DNA of 39,500 nt from Neocallimastix lanati (nom. inval.) (GCA_016946835.1 JACVTC010000059.1:94001-133500), one strand, 5' to 3'; positions 1-12,700 are shown, counted from the stretch's first letter. Numbers and translations: made by a program. The notes: a model not told the origin generated them from the sequence alone.

Positions 1-737
1 TATACATATTTATTTATTTATTTCAATTTTATTTCATTTCATTTTTTTTTTATTTTAAATGTCAAATTTTATTATTATTTTTGTATTTTTTAAAGAATAA
101 ATGAAATTAAAATATTTATTCAACATTGAAAAAATAAATTAAAATATTAATTTATATAAATTTATATTGATTATGAATTAAAAGTAAATTGTATATTATT
201 ATTAAATAATATCAAATTTTTGCAATTGTTTAAATTATTTTAAAAATAGTTTTTTTAATGAAAAAAGTTATTTATTATTATATATTTGATATTTTGGTTC
301 AATATATGATTTTGATGTAAGTCATTAACTTTATAATATATTATTTTTTTTATAATTAATATTAAAATAATATCTCCTCTTTTTTTTTTTTATATATATA
401 ATTTTTATTATATTTTTATATTCTAAAATTATTAAAAAATGAACTTTGAAATATATTATTTTTTTTTTTTTTTTTTTTTTCATATTTTTGCATAATTAAT
501 ATTAAAATACCATTTTTTTTTTATTATTTAATTTTTTTTTAAATTTAATACAATTTTTATTAAATGAACTTTAATAAATAATAAAATTTTTTTTACAATT
601 GATTCGATTATAATTACAATATTATTAATATGAAAAAATAAGATAAATAAAATTGGTTTAAAAATTGAAAAAAAATTGCAAAAATTTGCATTTAATTTTT
701 ATTATTCGAGATAAATGAATTATATATACTTAAATAA
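1..737. other. AT-rich gene-free left flank
   Basis: Almost pure A/T with poly-T tracts (for example near 380-390 and 460-480). No ORF or RNA gene is visible. It presumably contains the promoter and 5' UTR of the receptor gene starting at 738, but no specific site can be named. Confidence 0.6.
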
Positions 738-1401
738 ATGAAACTAATATATTATTTAATATTTCTAATTCAATATATTTTTATATGTAATTATAAAAAA
801 AAAAAAAAAAAAAATTCATTAAAAAATAATGACGATAATATATATATAAATTTTATTAAAAATAAATATTGCTAATATCTACTTCTTATTTTGAATTATA
901 ACTGAAATAATATAATATATTATTAGGTAAATGCAGTAAAATAAAGTTAAAAGCAGTTTCATTTTCATATGATAATGGAATAGTTCCTAATTATTTAGCA
1001 CATGAATTTAATAAATACGCTGAAGAAAAAAATCTTGATATAGAACTGTCAATTCTACTCTATACGGAAAAAAATTCAACACTTTATGTTAATGACTATG
1101 GATCTACTATAGAGTATCTTTTAAGAAGAGGTTCAACAAAATATGATATTTATTTTTATGATAATATGTACTCCCAAAGATATTCTCAATATCTAATTAA
1201 TTTAGAAGATTATTTATCTAAAGATCATATTGCTCTTTATTCTTCTGGAATTGCTTCCGAAACTTGTAGATACAATAAAAAATGGGTCGGATTAGTATGT
1301 CAAATTTTAAATAAAAAAATAGTAAAAGATAAAATATTAAATAAAAAATAAAATAAAATAAAATAAAATAATATATAAATATATAATTACATAGAGTTAT
1401 A

Positions 1402-1441
<40 letters not shown>

Positions 1442-1810
1442 CGATTTGTATTATTAAATTTAATAAAAAATTAAATAATAATAAAAATAATATTAATAAT
1501 AATACAAATATATATACATTCAGCCAATTAATATAGAATATAATGTACTATATTCAAATACTAAATTATTAGAGCAATATGGAAAAACTGTACCAAAAAC
1601 TTGGAAAGAATTGTTAGAGACTGGTAAATTTATTAGTCAAAAAGAAAAAGAAAAAGAAAAAGGAACTGGAGATGATGAATTAATAATATATAATGGATTA
1701 TTTCCAAGTATGAAAATTATATATTTTGATATTAACTTTCCATTAAATAACTTTGAATAATATAAATAATAATATATATATATATTTATTTATTTAATAA
1801 ATATTTCTTT

Positions 1811-1860
<50 letters not shown>

Positions 1861-2116
1861 ATATGAAACATCAATGATATCAACAAGAGAATTAATTTAT
1901 TCATTCAGAAAAAAGAAAGAATCACCATTCCCTGAATATTCAAGTCAAGAAGCAGTTAATGCATTAAATATGATAAAAAAAATAAAAGAAGAATTAGCAT
2001 CAGGTAACCATAATACTCATTAAAAAATATATATATTAGATATAATTATTAATATAATAAATACTATAATAAATATATTATTTTTAAGTCAGAAAAAAAT
2101 CTTTATCATATGATTG

Positions 2117-2159
<43 letters not shown>

Positions 2160-3645
2160 CATTAAAAAAAAAAAAAAAAAAAACTTAGATATAATATTTC
2201 AAAATACAGAAGTTGAATCAATAGCAAGAATTTTAACAGGAAAAGCTTTATTTATAAAATTTTGGTATATGCCCTTTATTAACTCAATATTTAAAACTAC
2301 AGTATTAGTTGGTGATAAAGAAGGAATTTCGGCTTCAGGTGTCGGAGGCAGTAATGTAGGAATATTCAATAGAATATCTGAAAAAAGGAAAAAGGCTGCC
2401 ATTGAATTTTTAAAATTTGCTACATCAAAAGAAACCCAAAAAAAATTAATAACTAATTCTTTATCGTATTCTGCAATAAATAGTTTATATGATGATAAAG
2501 AAGTATGTAAATTTATAGATTGTGAATTAATGAAAAATATTCAACCTATTATACGTCCAACAACAATATATAATAATTACGATGAATACTCAACAAAATT
2601 CCAAAATTTATTTTTTGAGTTTTTATATGAAAACAGATCGGCTACAGATGTTTTAAATGATATTTATGATTTAACACATATATATTATGTACCTTTTGGT
2701 CAATCAACAATTTATGGAGAAGGAGTTTTTATTATAGCAGGAATAATATTATTGATAATAATATCAACAATACCATTCTTTTTCATTCATAAATATAAAC
2801 CCTTTTTCCAATTTTTAAGTTTAAGTTTTTGGCTTATCACCATTTTAGGCCTTCTTTTACATTTAGGTGCCGTAATAATTAATTATGGAGAATTAACTAA
2901 ATCGAAATGTCAATATTATTTTATGTTACTTTCATTTGGATTTACCTTTCAATTTATACCTATCTTCCATAAACTCATCATTAATTACCCAAATGAAAAT
3001 AAATACTCTAATTTTATTAGAAAAAAAAGTTTTTTATTTTTGCTATGTTTTATTATATATGATATCATAACTAATATATTATTTTTGATAATGGATCCTT
3101 TCAGAATAGAAAGTATAATCAAAGAAAAAGGAAAAAATTTTAATATTTGCAAAATAAATAACGCATTGGGGAAAAACTTATTAATTACCACATATATAGA
3201 AAAAGGGTTAATTTTTATATCAATGTTATTTTTATTGCATAAAGAATGGAATATGTGGGAAACACTTAAAGATGTTAAACACATTACGGCTATGATTATC
3301 GGCGATACCGTTTTATATATTTTCTATATTATATCTATTACATTAATTAACGATTATATTGCTAAATTTTTATTTTCATCTCTTGTATTATTTATATTTA
3401 CAATCTTGAATTATATTTTGATCTATGGTGTAAAAATTATTCAAATTATTACGAATGATGTTTCTGATATAATGTTTATTGAAGAATTATCAAAATATTC
3501 AAAAAGTACTCAATCAAATATTTCTTCTGATATAGTTGGTTCCTCTTGTGAAAGTAAATCCAAAATTAGTTTATGCTCATCAAAAATGACAGATGAAATT
3601 ACACCATCTAAATTGGACATTTATGATATAAACACTTCAGATATG

Positions 3646-3654
<9 letters not shown>
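738..3654 (+). CDS. Class C (GABA-B-type) 7TM receptor with extracellular solute-binding-protein-like domain
   Basis: Likely a cell-surface receptor whose extracellular domain resembles bacterial extracellular solute-binding proteins (sugar-binding type), joined to a class C seven-helix domain. Predicted exons are 738-786, 927-1294, 1524-1707, 1860-2003 and 2189-3654. They join in phase at GT-AG sites (donors GTAATT, GTATGT, GTATGA, GTAACC) to give 736 codons plus stop. Exon 1 encodes only a hydrophobic signal peptide starting MKLIYYLIFLIQ. Residues about 20-420 form the binding domain, with family-like stretches such as KTVPKTWKELLETGKFI and GKALFIKFWYMPF. Seven hydrophobic segments follow at roughly residues 427-448, 455-480, 491-513, 529-551, 578-602, 613-636 and 637-668. 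The cytosolic tail is Ser-rich. Architecture of this kind is known in anaerobic gut fungi, where a carbohydrate-sensing role has been proposed. The ligand here is unknown, and the exon structure is a manual prediction. Confidence 0.82.
2117..2188 (+). repeat. (TA)n plus poly-A at the 3' end of receptor intron 4
   Basis: A (TA)n run at about 2123-2157 followed by an A-run (2165-2183) leads directly to the CTTAG acceptor ending at 2188. The tract happens to be open in the frame of the last exon. I prefer splicing to 2189, because joining there gives the SDIIFQ sequence expected in the family. Confidence 0.75.
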
Positions 3655-3683
<29 letters not shown>

Positions 3684-3767
3684 ACATTCCTTAGTAATAA
3701 ATATCATTTAACGTAAAAATAATACTAATAATAATTATTATTATAATTAAATTTAATTGTATTATGA

Positions 3768-3799
<32 letters not shown>

Positions 3800-4170
3800 A
3801 ATTAAATGTTACATAACATTGAAATTAACTGAACATTAAAGAATAAATATATTTATTAATAAATAAATTAGTTTTATAATAGAAAAATAAAATTTTAAAA
3901 ATATTATTAATTATTTATTAAATAGTAATCAGTAATATAATCATATATATATATATTATATATATATATTATATATGGAAAGAAAGTAAAGATAGTAGTA
4001 ATATGAATAATAATAATGAGAATAGAATGATAGAATAATTCATATTGAAATTAAAACTCAAATGAATTTTATTTTTTATTTTAAGAATTTATTTTTTTAT
4101 TTTATTTTATTTTATTTTATTTTTTTTTTATTGTTTTTTTTTTTTATTGTTTTTTTTTTTTTTTTTTTTT
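3655..4170. other. Gene-free spacer downstream of receptor
   Basis: An A-run immediately after the stop codon, (TA)n tracts near 3776-3800 and 3944-3975, and T-rich runs from 4085 onward. No coding or RNA signal was seen. It probably holds the receptor 3' UTR. Confidence 0.55.
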
Positions 4171-4420
4171 TTTGTTAATATTATATATGAGTTTAATAAT
4201 TGGCAGAAAATATTTGTAAAATAACTTTTTTTTTTGTTAATAATAATATAAATATGCATTTAATAATTTGTATAATTACTTTTTTTTTTGTTAATAATAA
4301 TATAGATATGCATTTAATAATTTGAAAAATAACTTTTTTTCTTGTTATTAATATATATATGAGTTTAATAATTGGCAGAAAATATTTGTAAAATAACTTT
4401 TTTTTTGTTATATTACAAGA
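4171..4420. repeat. Degenerate tandem repeat, unit about 55-65 bp
   Basis: Four successive units each consist of a poly-T run, GTTAATA, an AT-rich stretch, then TTTAATAATT(G/T)G and AAAATAACTT. The outer two units share TTGGCAGAAAATATTTGTAA exactly. The inner two share ATATGCATTTAATAATTTG. This looks like local duplication of non-coding DNA. Confidence 0.7.
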
Positions 4421-4684
4421 ACATAATAATTACTTATTTTCTTTCTTTCAATTTATAATTTATATATTAAAATGGGAAAGCCATATATAACTATTTAATA
4501 TTAATAATGAAATACATATTTATTTATTACGATTTATTTCCATTATTAGTTAGATAATACTAAATATATTTTCTATAAAAATCCTTCATGGTATTATACT
4601 GCTAAATTAAAAAAATTGTACAACTAATATATCGAAAAATTTACAATATAATATTACTTTTATGTTATTTGTTAAAATTGTTAC
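4421..4684. other. AT-rich spacer, no feature seen
   Basis: No ORF of useful length, no RNA-like pattern and no repeat were recognised. Confidence 0.4.
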
Positions 4685-5110
4685 AGGTAGATTTAGAGTT
4701 GCAATATTTAAGACTGAGTAGTTCCAGATACAACTGTAGATGATGTATTTAATTGTAGCCAGATTAAGGTTAGAATATTACCATGGGGTTTTCTAAAGTG
4801 TTTCTTTCATATTTAATGATATTTTCTAGGCTTAACTAGGATGGAGTTTATATGTGAGTCAAGTACGATTAACAGATTGATTACACTTGATCTGAGGGGA
4901 TTGTATCGTTGACCATTCCCAAAGATAAAACAAGGAGATCTCTAGCAAAAGACGCACACTTGAACACGCCTTTAAAGGAAAGTCATGCTTCATTAGCCTT
5001 GTCTAGGGATTGAATCGTATTGAAGCTGAAACAATAAGGAAATATATAGTAGATAATTATTTTAATTATCTACTATCATACCTAAAGAGGTTTTTCCCTC
5101 TATACTCATT
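4685..5110 (+). pseudogene. Decayed coding-like island, family not recognised
   Basis: Base composition rises sharply above the surrounding DNA and short open stretches follow each other in shifting plus-strand frames. These include RFRVAIFKTE (from about 4691), VPDTTVDDVFNCSQIKVRIL (about 4722-4781), LAKDAHLNTPLKESHASLAL (about 4943-5002) and an IRKYIVDNYFNYLLSYL-like run near 5035-5085. Stops and frameshifts break every frame. The patchy open frames with biased hydrophilic peptides are typical of an eroded gene or retroelement ORF. I do not recognise the family, and an ancient LINE ORF1 is only a guess. Confidence 0.4.
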
Positions 5111-6041
5111 ATTTTTCAGTCTTTAAAAAAAAATTAATTATTGTTAAAACTTCAATTTAAATAAAATTGATGTATAAATTATTACAGACATAGTAAATAA
5201 TAATATTATTCATATTTAATAATTATCATAAGAAATTATCTATGAATAAAAAAAAATTATGCGTCTTTTTCTCATTATATACATTAAAAAGATAATCATA
5301 TCAAACATTGAAAAATTTTTATATATTTCTAATAAAATGAAAATCAAAATAAAAGAATTAGACTAAATTAATATAAAGGAAGAAAGAAGAAATTCAAACA
5401 GAAAATTTAAAATTCACATATATTATCAATCATTGATAAGTAAAAATCTATATTATAACATTAATTATAAATAAGTACAACCAGAAGTGCAATGAAAATC
5501 CATTTATAATTCTTAATCAATAATCCAGTTTATTGTTCATTATTCAAATAAATACTTTATAAAATGAAGAATAAGAAATAGCATTTTTTATATAATATTT
5601 AAAAAGTATTTTGATAGTACAATTATAAAGTTTAAATTTTTTTTTAACTATAAAAGAAAAATATTACAATATATAAACCTAAAAATAAGCTTTTTCTTAA
5701 TATATAAAATATTTATATATATATCTATTTACTAATTCATCATTATTATAGATAAAATTATTCCATTATTATTCTCTTTAATATTATTTCATTCCAGTCT
5801 TTTTTCTTTTTTTTTTTTTTTTTTTAATATTGTATTATTATTATTTTTTAATACTAAAAATTCAAATTTCATTTTTATATAATAAATAATTAATAATATT
5901 ACTATTATTTTCATTATATAATTATTAATATATCATTTTAGTAATAATTTAAAGAAAAAGTTTTAACTATATTAATTTTACTATAATTTAATAAAAAAAA
6001 TTAAAAATTAATAAAAATTAAAATTTTAATTAATAATTATT

Positions 6042-6075
<34 letters not shown>

Positions 6076-6330
6076 AAAGAAAAAAATGTCAAATATTAAA
6101 TTATAAAAATTATAAATCGATATATAGTTTAAATTTTTTAATTTTTGTGATATTATATCATTATATCTTTAATATTATTATTTTATTTATATATTTATTT
6201 ATATATTAATTCATTTACTTTTTTTTTTTTTTTAAAGAAGTACCAACGAAATTCATTTATTTCATTTAAAAGTTTATAATTTATCATAAATATAGTTAAA
6301 AATAAAAAAAAAAAAGTATAAAAAATAAAA
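5111..6330. other. AT-rich spacer upstream of the PAAF1-like gene
   Basis: Homopolymers (for example poly-A at 6046-6072) and no coding signal. It contains the presumed promoter and 5' UTR of the downstream gene. The A-rich sequence just before the ATG is the only start context visible. Confidence 0.5.
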
Positions 6331-6663
6331 ATGACCCAAACTATTAAAATTTTACCACAATATATTTGTCAAAATGATTTTCCTTTAGATTTTTCCATAT
6401 CTAAAGAAAAAGCTTTTGCTTCTGCCGAAGTATCGAACAACCCCGATCAAAAATTGACTTCATCTTTAGAAAATTCAAAACCACCTTCTTTCTGGATTTC
6501 AAAGTATCAAGAAAATGAACAAGCAATTCATGGTAAAGTTAATGTTATTTTCAATAAAGGAAATGAAGTTCCGACTTTAGATGCAAAACCAGAATTTAAT
6601 GTTAAATGGATAAATTCAGTAAGTTTATTCAATTTAATATTTATATATTAATAATAGTATTTT

Positions 6664-6707
<44 letters not shown>

Positions 6708-6899
6708 AATTCAATACATATTTAAATACATATATATTAATAACATTATTAATACTTTTCATTTTTATTATAATTTGTATTAAAAAAAAAAAATATTAAA
6801 AGAACTCATTTGAAATTGATGATAATGACAAAAAAATTATAATGAAATCCTATGATAAAAATTACAAAATTCAAAATAAAAATGTAAAGATTTGCCTTT

Positions 6900-6933
<34 letters not shown>

Positions 6934-7318
6934 TAATTACACTTTTAAAAATATTAATTACTGAAATGTTTATTAAATGTAATCATTTGTTTATTTATAT
7001 GTAAAAACAATATAGATAAATTCAATTGACATTTCTCCATTAGAATCTTTAATGGTAACTGGTGAAGATGATTCTGTTATAAAATTAATTGAAATTGATA
7101 CTGGAAATATAAGAGTAATAAATTCATTCTATTATTATAATTTTTGTTATATTTTAAAATACTATATAAGTATAGTACATTATAATTGCACATAAAATAA
7201 TTTTATTCTAAATGTATAATCCATTAGATTAAAATTTGTTAAATTTAATTCTTTTCACTTTTAATAATATTTGTTTTAAATATTAATATTTCATTATCAT
7301 TATTAAATTTTAATAATG

Positions 7319-7358
<40 letters not shown>

Positions 7359-8510
7359 TTATCAAATTTTCTCTCTCTATATATATATATATATTTTATC
7401 TAATTATTAATTTTAATATTATTATTCGTAATGATAAAGAGAATTTTTGAAGGTCATTATGGTGATATAACAAAGGTACGTTTCTTCCCTTCAGGACAAG
7501 TATTATTAACAGCAGCTACAGATTTACAAATTAAAATTTGGTCAGTTCTTGATGGAAGTTGCCCAGTAACTTTAAAAGGACATTCTAGAGGTATTATGAC
7601 AATGAAGATTAAAATTTTATATTAATTTATTTAATAAGTTTTTTTAAAAAAGCTTATTATTAAATATAACAAATTAAATTTAATAAGCAAAGTATTATTA
7701 AAAAAATAATAATAATAAAAAAAATAAAAAATAAAAAAAAAAAAACATTACTAACTGTTAACATCATGACATATAATAAATTATATTTAATAATATAATA
7801 TATCATTTATATTTCGTAATACTTTATCCAAAAAAAAAAAAAAAAAAAAGCAATCACCGATACCGCTATTATTTCAAGAGGAAGAAATGTTTTATGTAAA
7901 TTTAAATTAATACTTTTAATATATAATTAGATTTAATATATAATAAATGCTGTTGTTGTTGTTGTTAACATTAACAGTATAAAAAATTTTTTTTATATTT
8001 TAATTTTTATTAATATATTATTATTATTATTTTTTTTTTTCAATAATTTAATGATTCAATAAAATATTTTATAATTTTTTTTTTTCTTTTATTTTATTTT
8101 GTTTTATTTTATTTTATTTTATTTAGCTTCATCAAAGGATGGTTCTATTCGTTTATGGGAATGTGGTTCTTCATCAACCATTAGAAAAGTTTGTCAATTA
8201 GATAAAGCAATTAATAAAATGGCTTTAGGAGAAATTAATAAAGATTATGCCAATTCTCATCCATCTCCAGAAGTCACACTTGATAGTAGAGAAGTTGAAA
8301 CTAAAGGTAAAATTGTTTTTGCGTTAACTGATACTAGTTTCTATGGTTATGATTTAGGTCAACCCGATAAGGAACCTATTTTTGTTGGTCATCAATCCGT
8401 TGATTCTGCCCCATTCTCTGCTATTGCCTATGATAGTGAAAATAATCGAGTATATGTTGGTAATGAAGAAGGTGTTGTTTCTATCTGGGATTTAAATGAT
8501 TTATCGTATG

Positions 8511-8576
<66 letters not shown>

Positions 8577-8668
8577 TAGTTAATATTAATATTATTATTA
8601 ATATTAATTTTTTTAAACTAATTGAAAATAATTAATATATAAATACGTATATAATAATATTTATTAAT

Positions 8669-8699
<31 letters not shown>

Positions 8700-8992
8700 A
8701 TTATTTTCTTATATAATTAAATATATATATATATATATATAAATATAGAAAACCATTTAAACTTTTTAAACGTAATAATACAACTATTACTTCATTACAT
8801 GTCATTAATAAGGATGATTTATTAGTTACTCAAGGTGATGGACAACTTTATCTTTGTGAAATAAATAATCTCACTATTAAAAAAGAATATGTAGGTAGTG
8901 ATCTTGAGCCATGGTATGATGTAAATATTACACCATCAGGAACGATTATTGCCGGTGGTAGAAATGGACTTTTACAAAAATATACTCTTTAA
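6331..8992 (+). CDS. PAAF1: PAAF1/Rpn14-like WD40 proteasomal ATPase-associated factor
   Basis: A WD40 propeller protein of the PAAF1 family, whose members bind 26S proteasome ATPase subunits and act in assembly of the 19S base (Rpn14 in yeast). Predicted exons are 6331-6618, 6803-6883, 7016-7114, 7440-7590, 7851-7895, 8127-8505 and 8749-8992. All join in frame at GT-AG sites and give 428 residues, slightly longer than the roughly 390-residue animal protein. WD signatures include LQIKIWSV, GSIRLWECG and GVVSIWDL. The tiny 45-bp fifth exon encodes AITDTAIISRGRNVL, which closely resembles the diagnostic PAAF1 segment and continues across the splice into SSSKDGSIRLWECG. The C-terminal exon encodes a final blade ending GGRNGLLQKYTL. 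No lesion was seen. The gene is isolated, with no functional link to its neighbours. Confidence 0.85.
8512..8576 (+). repeat. (TTA)n microsatellite in PAAF1-like intron 6
   Basis: About 21 TTA units begin six bases after the GTATGT donor at 8506. Read without splicing, the tract would add a poly-tyrosine tail and a false stop. Splicing to 8749 restores the WD40 frame. Confidence 0.9.
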
Positions 8993-9200
8993 GTATTTTA
9001 TTTTATTTTTGTTTTTAATTTTTTTTTTTTTTTCTAAAATAAAGTAAAAATAAAAATAAAAATAAAAATAAAAAAAATAAAAAAAAAAAAAAAAAAAAAA
9101 ATAAAAAAAATTAAATCAAACTAAACCAAAACAAATGAACTAATATATATATATATATATATATATGAATTAATCGAGTAATCCATACAAATTTTATAAT

Positions 9201-9231
<31 letters not shown>

Positions 9232-9398
9232 AAATAATATAATAAAAATAGGTCAATAAATAATAATTATTATCATTTATTATTTTTAATAATATTGTAA
9301 TATTAATAAATTAAAAAATTATCAAAATAAAATTTATTATTAATAAATATATAAAAAAAGAAAAAAAAAAATTATCAAAATAAAATTTATTATTAATA
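8993..9398. other. Spacer between PAAF1-like gene and copia element
   Basis: AAAAT-like and poly-A tracts and a (TA)n run (9139-9165). It contains a 34-bp perfect direct repeat annotated separately. No gene was seen. Confidence 0.6.
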
Positions 9399-9403
9399 AA
9401 TAT
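9317..9403. repeat. 34-bp direct repeat (9317-9350 and 9370-9403)
   Basis: Two identical 34-bp copies begin AATTATCAAAATAAAATT and end AATAAATAT, separated by an A-rich 19-bp spacer. The second copy ends exactly at the copia insertion point, so its last five bases are the left target-site duplication. Confidence 0.85.
9399..9403. repeat. Left target-site duplication AATAT
   Basis: AATAT abuts the left LTR here and recurs at 14241-14245 directly after the right LTR. A 5-bp duplication is the usual product of Ty1/copia integrase. Confidence 0.85.
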
Positions 9404-9658
9404 TATTATTTAATTAAAGTTATTTTATTTAAAATATATTTTATTTATTTATTTATATATGAAAATATATAAAGGTAATTACGAAGATTTAAAGAGAAAA
9501 TTTACATGTATTTATACTAATTATGTGGCTTGTTCTAGACTAAAATTAATTTATACATTAATTTATACATTTGATTTAAATCATTGTTTTATATTATTAT
9601 TTATATTTTTTAAATTATTCATTTATTAAATTTTGTTTCTAGATTAGATATAATAGCA
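9404..9658 (-). repeat. 3' LTR of copia element (left copy)
   Basis: 255 bp, the same as 13986-14240 at every position by eye. In element orientation it starts TGCTATTATATC and ends AATTAAATAATA, so the termini are TG...TA rather than the canonical TG...CA. Confidence 0.93.
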
Positions 9659-9668
9659 TTCCCCCCTC
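9659..9668 (-). promoter_or_regulatory. Polypurine tract
   Basis: On the minus strand GAGGGGGGAA lies immediately upstream of the 3' LTR. This is the position and composition expected for the plus-strand primer of reverse transcription. Confidence 0.85.
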
Positions 9669-9718
9669 AAACTAAATTTTACAAAATAAAATTAAGTTTG
9701 GTTAATAAGTATCCATCG

Positions 9719-12700
9719 TTAATTTTCCGAAAATATTTTGTCTGTAAACTTCTTCATTTTGGGGCCATTTACATTTTTGGTTAAAACATCAGCAAGCATT
9801 TCTTCAGTGTTTTTGTACATTAACTTGATCTTCCTATTTATTATATTATCTCTATTGAAGTGATATTTGATAGCTATATGTTTTAATTTGGTATTCACTT
9901 CACCATTCTCGATACTCTTCTTGCTGGCCATGTTGTCTGTAAATATGGTTACGGAATGATTGTAGTTGAATAATTCTTCTAAGATATTTCTAATCCACAA
10001 GACTTTCTTAGTACATTCGGACGTGCTAATGTACTCAGCCTCAGCGGTGGACGTTGCCACAACGGATTGTTTCTTACTATGCCACGAAATAGCAGATTTT
10101 CCCATGAGGATTAAACAGCCAGAAGTAGATTTTCTATCCTTGGTGTCACCAGCAAAATCTGCATCACAATATGCATTGATATCACCTAACCCATCATATT
10201 TAATTTTAAAATTTTTTGTTGAATTTAAATATTTAAAAATATTTAAAACTTTTTTCCAATCAGATAATTTTGGATTTTCGCAGTTTCTTGATGCATAATG
10301 CACTGCGAATGAGATATCTGGCCTTGTTGATTTTGCCAAGTATATTAATGATCCAATAGCACTTTTGTATACTGTTATGTCGAAATTTGGATCATTATTT
10401 AATTTGTTATTAACTCCAGTACATGGTGTTTTACATTTTTTAATATTTTTTATATTATAATTGTTTAATAAATTTTCGATAAAATTTTTTTGAGAAATAT
10501 AATATGAATTATTATAAAATTCAATTTTAATTCCTAAAATATAATTTATATTTCCTGATTTAGAAATTTTAAATTTTAATTTTATTTTATTGACAATATC
10601 GTTGATCTCTTGAATAGTTCCAGTAATCAACATATCGTCCACATATAAGCCAATTATGCATAATAAATTGGCCTTTGAATATTTTTTAAAGATGCATGGT
10701 TCTGATTTTAATTTATCAAAACCATTTTGGGTTAAGAAAGAAGATATAGTCTCATACCATTGTCTTCCAGACTGTTTGAGACCATAAAGTGCTTTATTCA
10801 AGCGCCAAAAACCTTTCTTATAATTAGCGTCACCTGGAGGTATAGTTGTGTATATTACTTTATCCAGGTTTGCATTTAAATAGGCCGCTTTAATATCCAA
10901 TTGATGGATATTCCACTTTAATTTGGCGGCCAAAGCGATAATCAATTTTATGCTATCGCTATTTAAGGTGGGGGAATAGGTTAATTCATAATCTATTCCT
11001 TCCTTTTGATTGAAGCCTCTTGCGACCAATCTAGCCTTATATTTTTCAATAAGGTTTTGGTCGTTAAGCTTTATGTTGAATACCCATTTAGTGGTTATAA
11101 CAGTGCTACCCTCCGGTACCTTTTGGACGAACGTCATGATATTATTGCTGTAAAGGTTATCCAGCTCATCATAGATGGCTTGGATCCATTTATCTTTATC
11201 AGCTGAATTCATGGCCATTCGGAAGGTGAGTGGTGGAGAGGTGGTGATTGATAAGACCATATCACTGTCATGAAATGAGCTTTGAGCACGTGTCCAATCC
11301 AAATTATACACGACACGTGACTGAATATCAAAGGGTATGGAAATGTTGTGTAACCCCTTTTCCACGTCATTTTGAGAAACTTTCGTGGAATTAATATTTA
11401 CTTCATCACGTGACTCGTAAACAGGAAATGCATCACCAAACATAGAATTATGTTCCGAAGGGGAGTTCAAGTCGAAGGGAAGATTCACAAAGAGTGTATG
11501 ATCAGAGTCTCTGGAGAACTCAGGTAGATCCGTAAATTTATCTTCAAAGAAAGTTTCCTCTCTTGTTGAAACAACTTTATGGGAGCGGCAGTTAATAATA
11601 ATGTAAGAGTTTGAGAAAGTATTGATGCCCAGGAAGATACCTTTGTCGGAGTTTTCATTTAGTTTGGAGGCCTTATCTTGAAGGTTGTTATGATAAGCAA
11701 TACAACCAAAGACCTTAATTTTAGATAGATTAACTCTTTTACAATAAAAGAGCTCATTTGGGATATTATTTTGGATGCTACTATGAGGAGTAATATTGTA
11801 TAAAATAGTAGCATAAACGAGAGCAAAATCCCAAAATTTAATATTTAAATTAGCTTTGAACAAAATGGTTTTTATACAATTAATAATTGTTTGATTAAAT
11901 CTTTCTTCAATTCCATTATTTTGAGGATTATATGGAGGAGAGAAAGATTTAATAATACCATTTTGTTTGCAAAACTTTTGTACCTTTTTATTTTTATATT
12001 CTTTAGCGTTGTCGGATTTAAAATATTTAACGCTATAATTATTAAAGTGATTAAAAAGGTACTTAAAAAAATAAATGATAACATTTGTAGCCTCAGACTT
12101 TTCCTTAAGAAGGAAGGTCCAAGATTTTCTACAATGTTCATCAATGAAAGAAATGAAATATTTCTTTCCTGTAACTGAGGTTTCAAGAGGTCCAACTATA
12201 CCTGAATGAATGACCTCAAGATTATCAGAAGCCCGGGGAGGAATTTTATTATGGGGGCTTCTCTTTAATTTGCAAATACTGCACTCAGGGCAGTTATTTA
12301 CAAGAGTGTTGTGATCTGAAAGATATGTGAAAATATCTTTATTGTAGAAATGGCCTAATCTGTTATGCCATAACTGCAGATCACTATTATTATTGTCCTC
12401 AAGGTTTGATAAAATATTAGATCCCTGTAAAATTGGGATTCTAATAATATTATCTTGGTTATAAAAATAACCTAAGGTTGAGTTATCCTTAGAGGATGAT
12501 AATTTAACGAAGATTTTATTATCTATAGTTCCAGTACTAAAGAGAATACCTTCGGAGGCTAATTTAATTCCACTAATAAGGTTCTTATTTACATTCTTGG
12601 AATAAAGAACTCTATTTAAGGTAACCGGAAAATTGTTAATGATACCATGAAAAGTACCATAACCCTCAAAGGTACAGGTGGTGTTGTTGGCACATCGTAG

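Noticed and set aside
2199-3284. Minus-strand ORFs opposite the receptor
   Set aside because: Antisense shadows of the last receptor exon.
8099-8635. Stand-alone ORF with poly-Tyr tail
   Set aside because: It is exon 6 of the PAAF1-like gene read through its donor into the (TTA)n intron.
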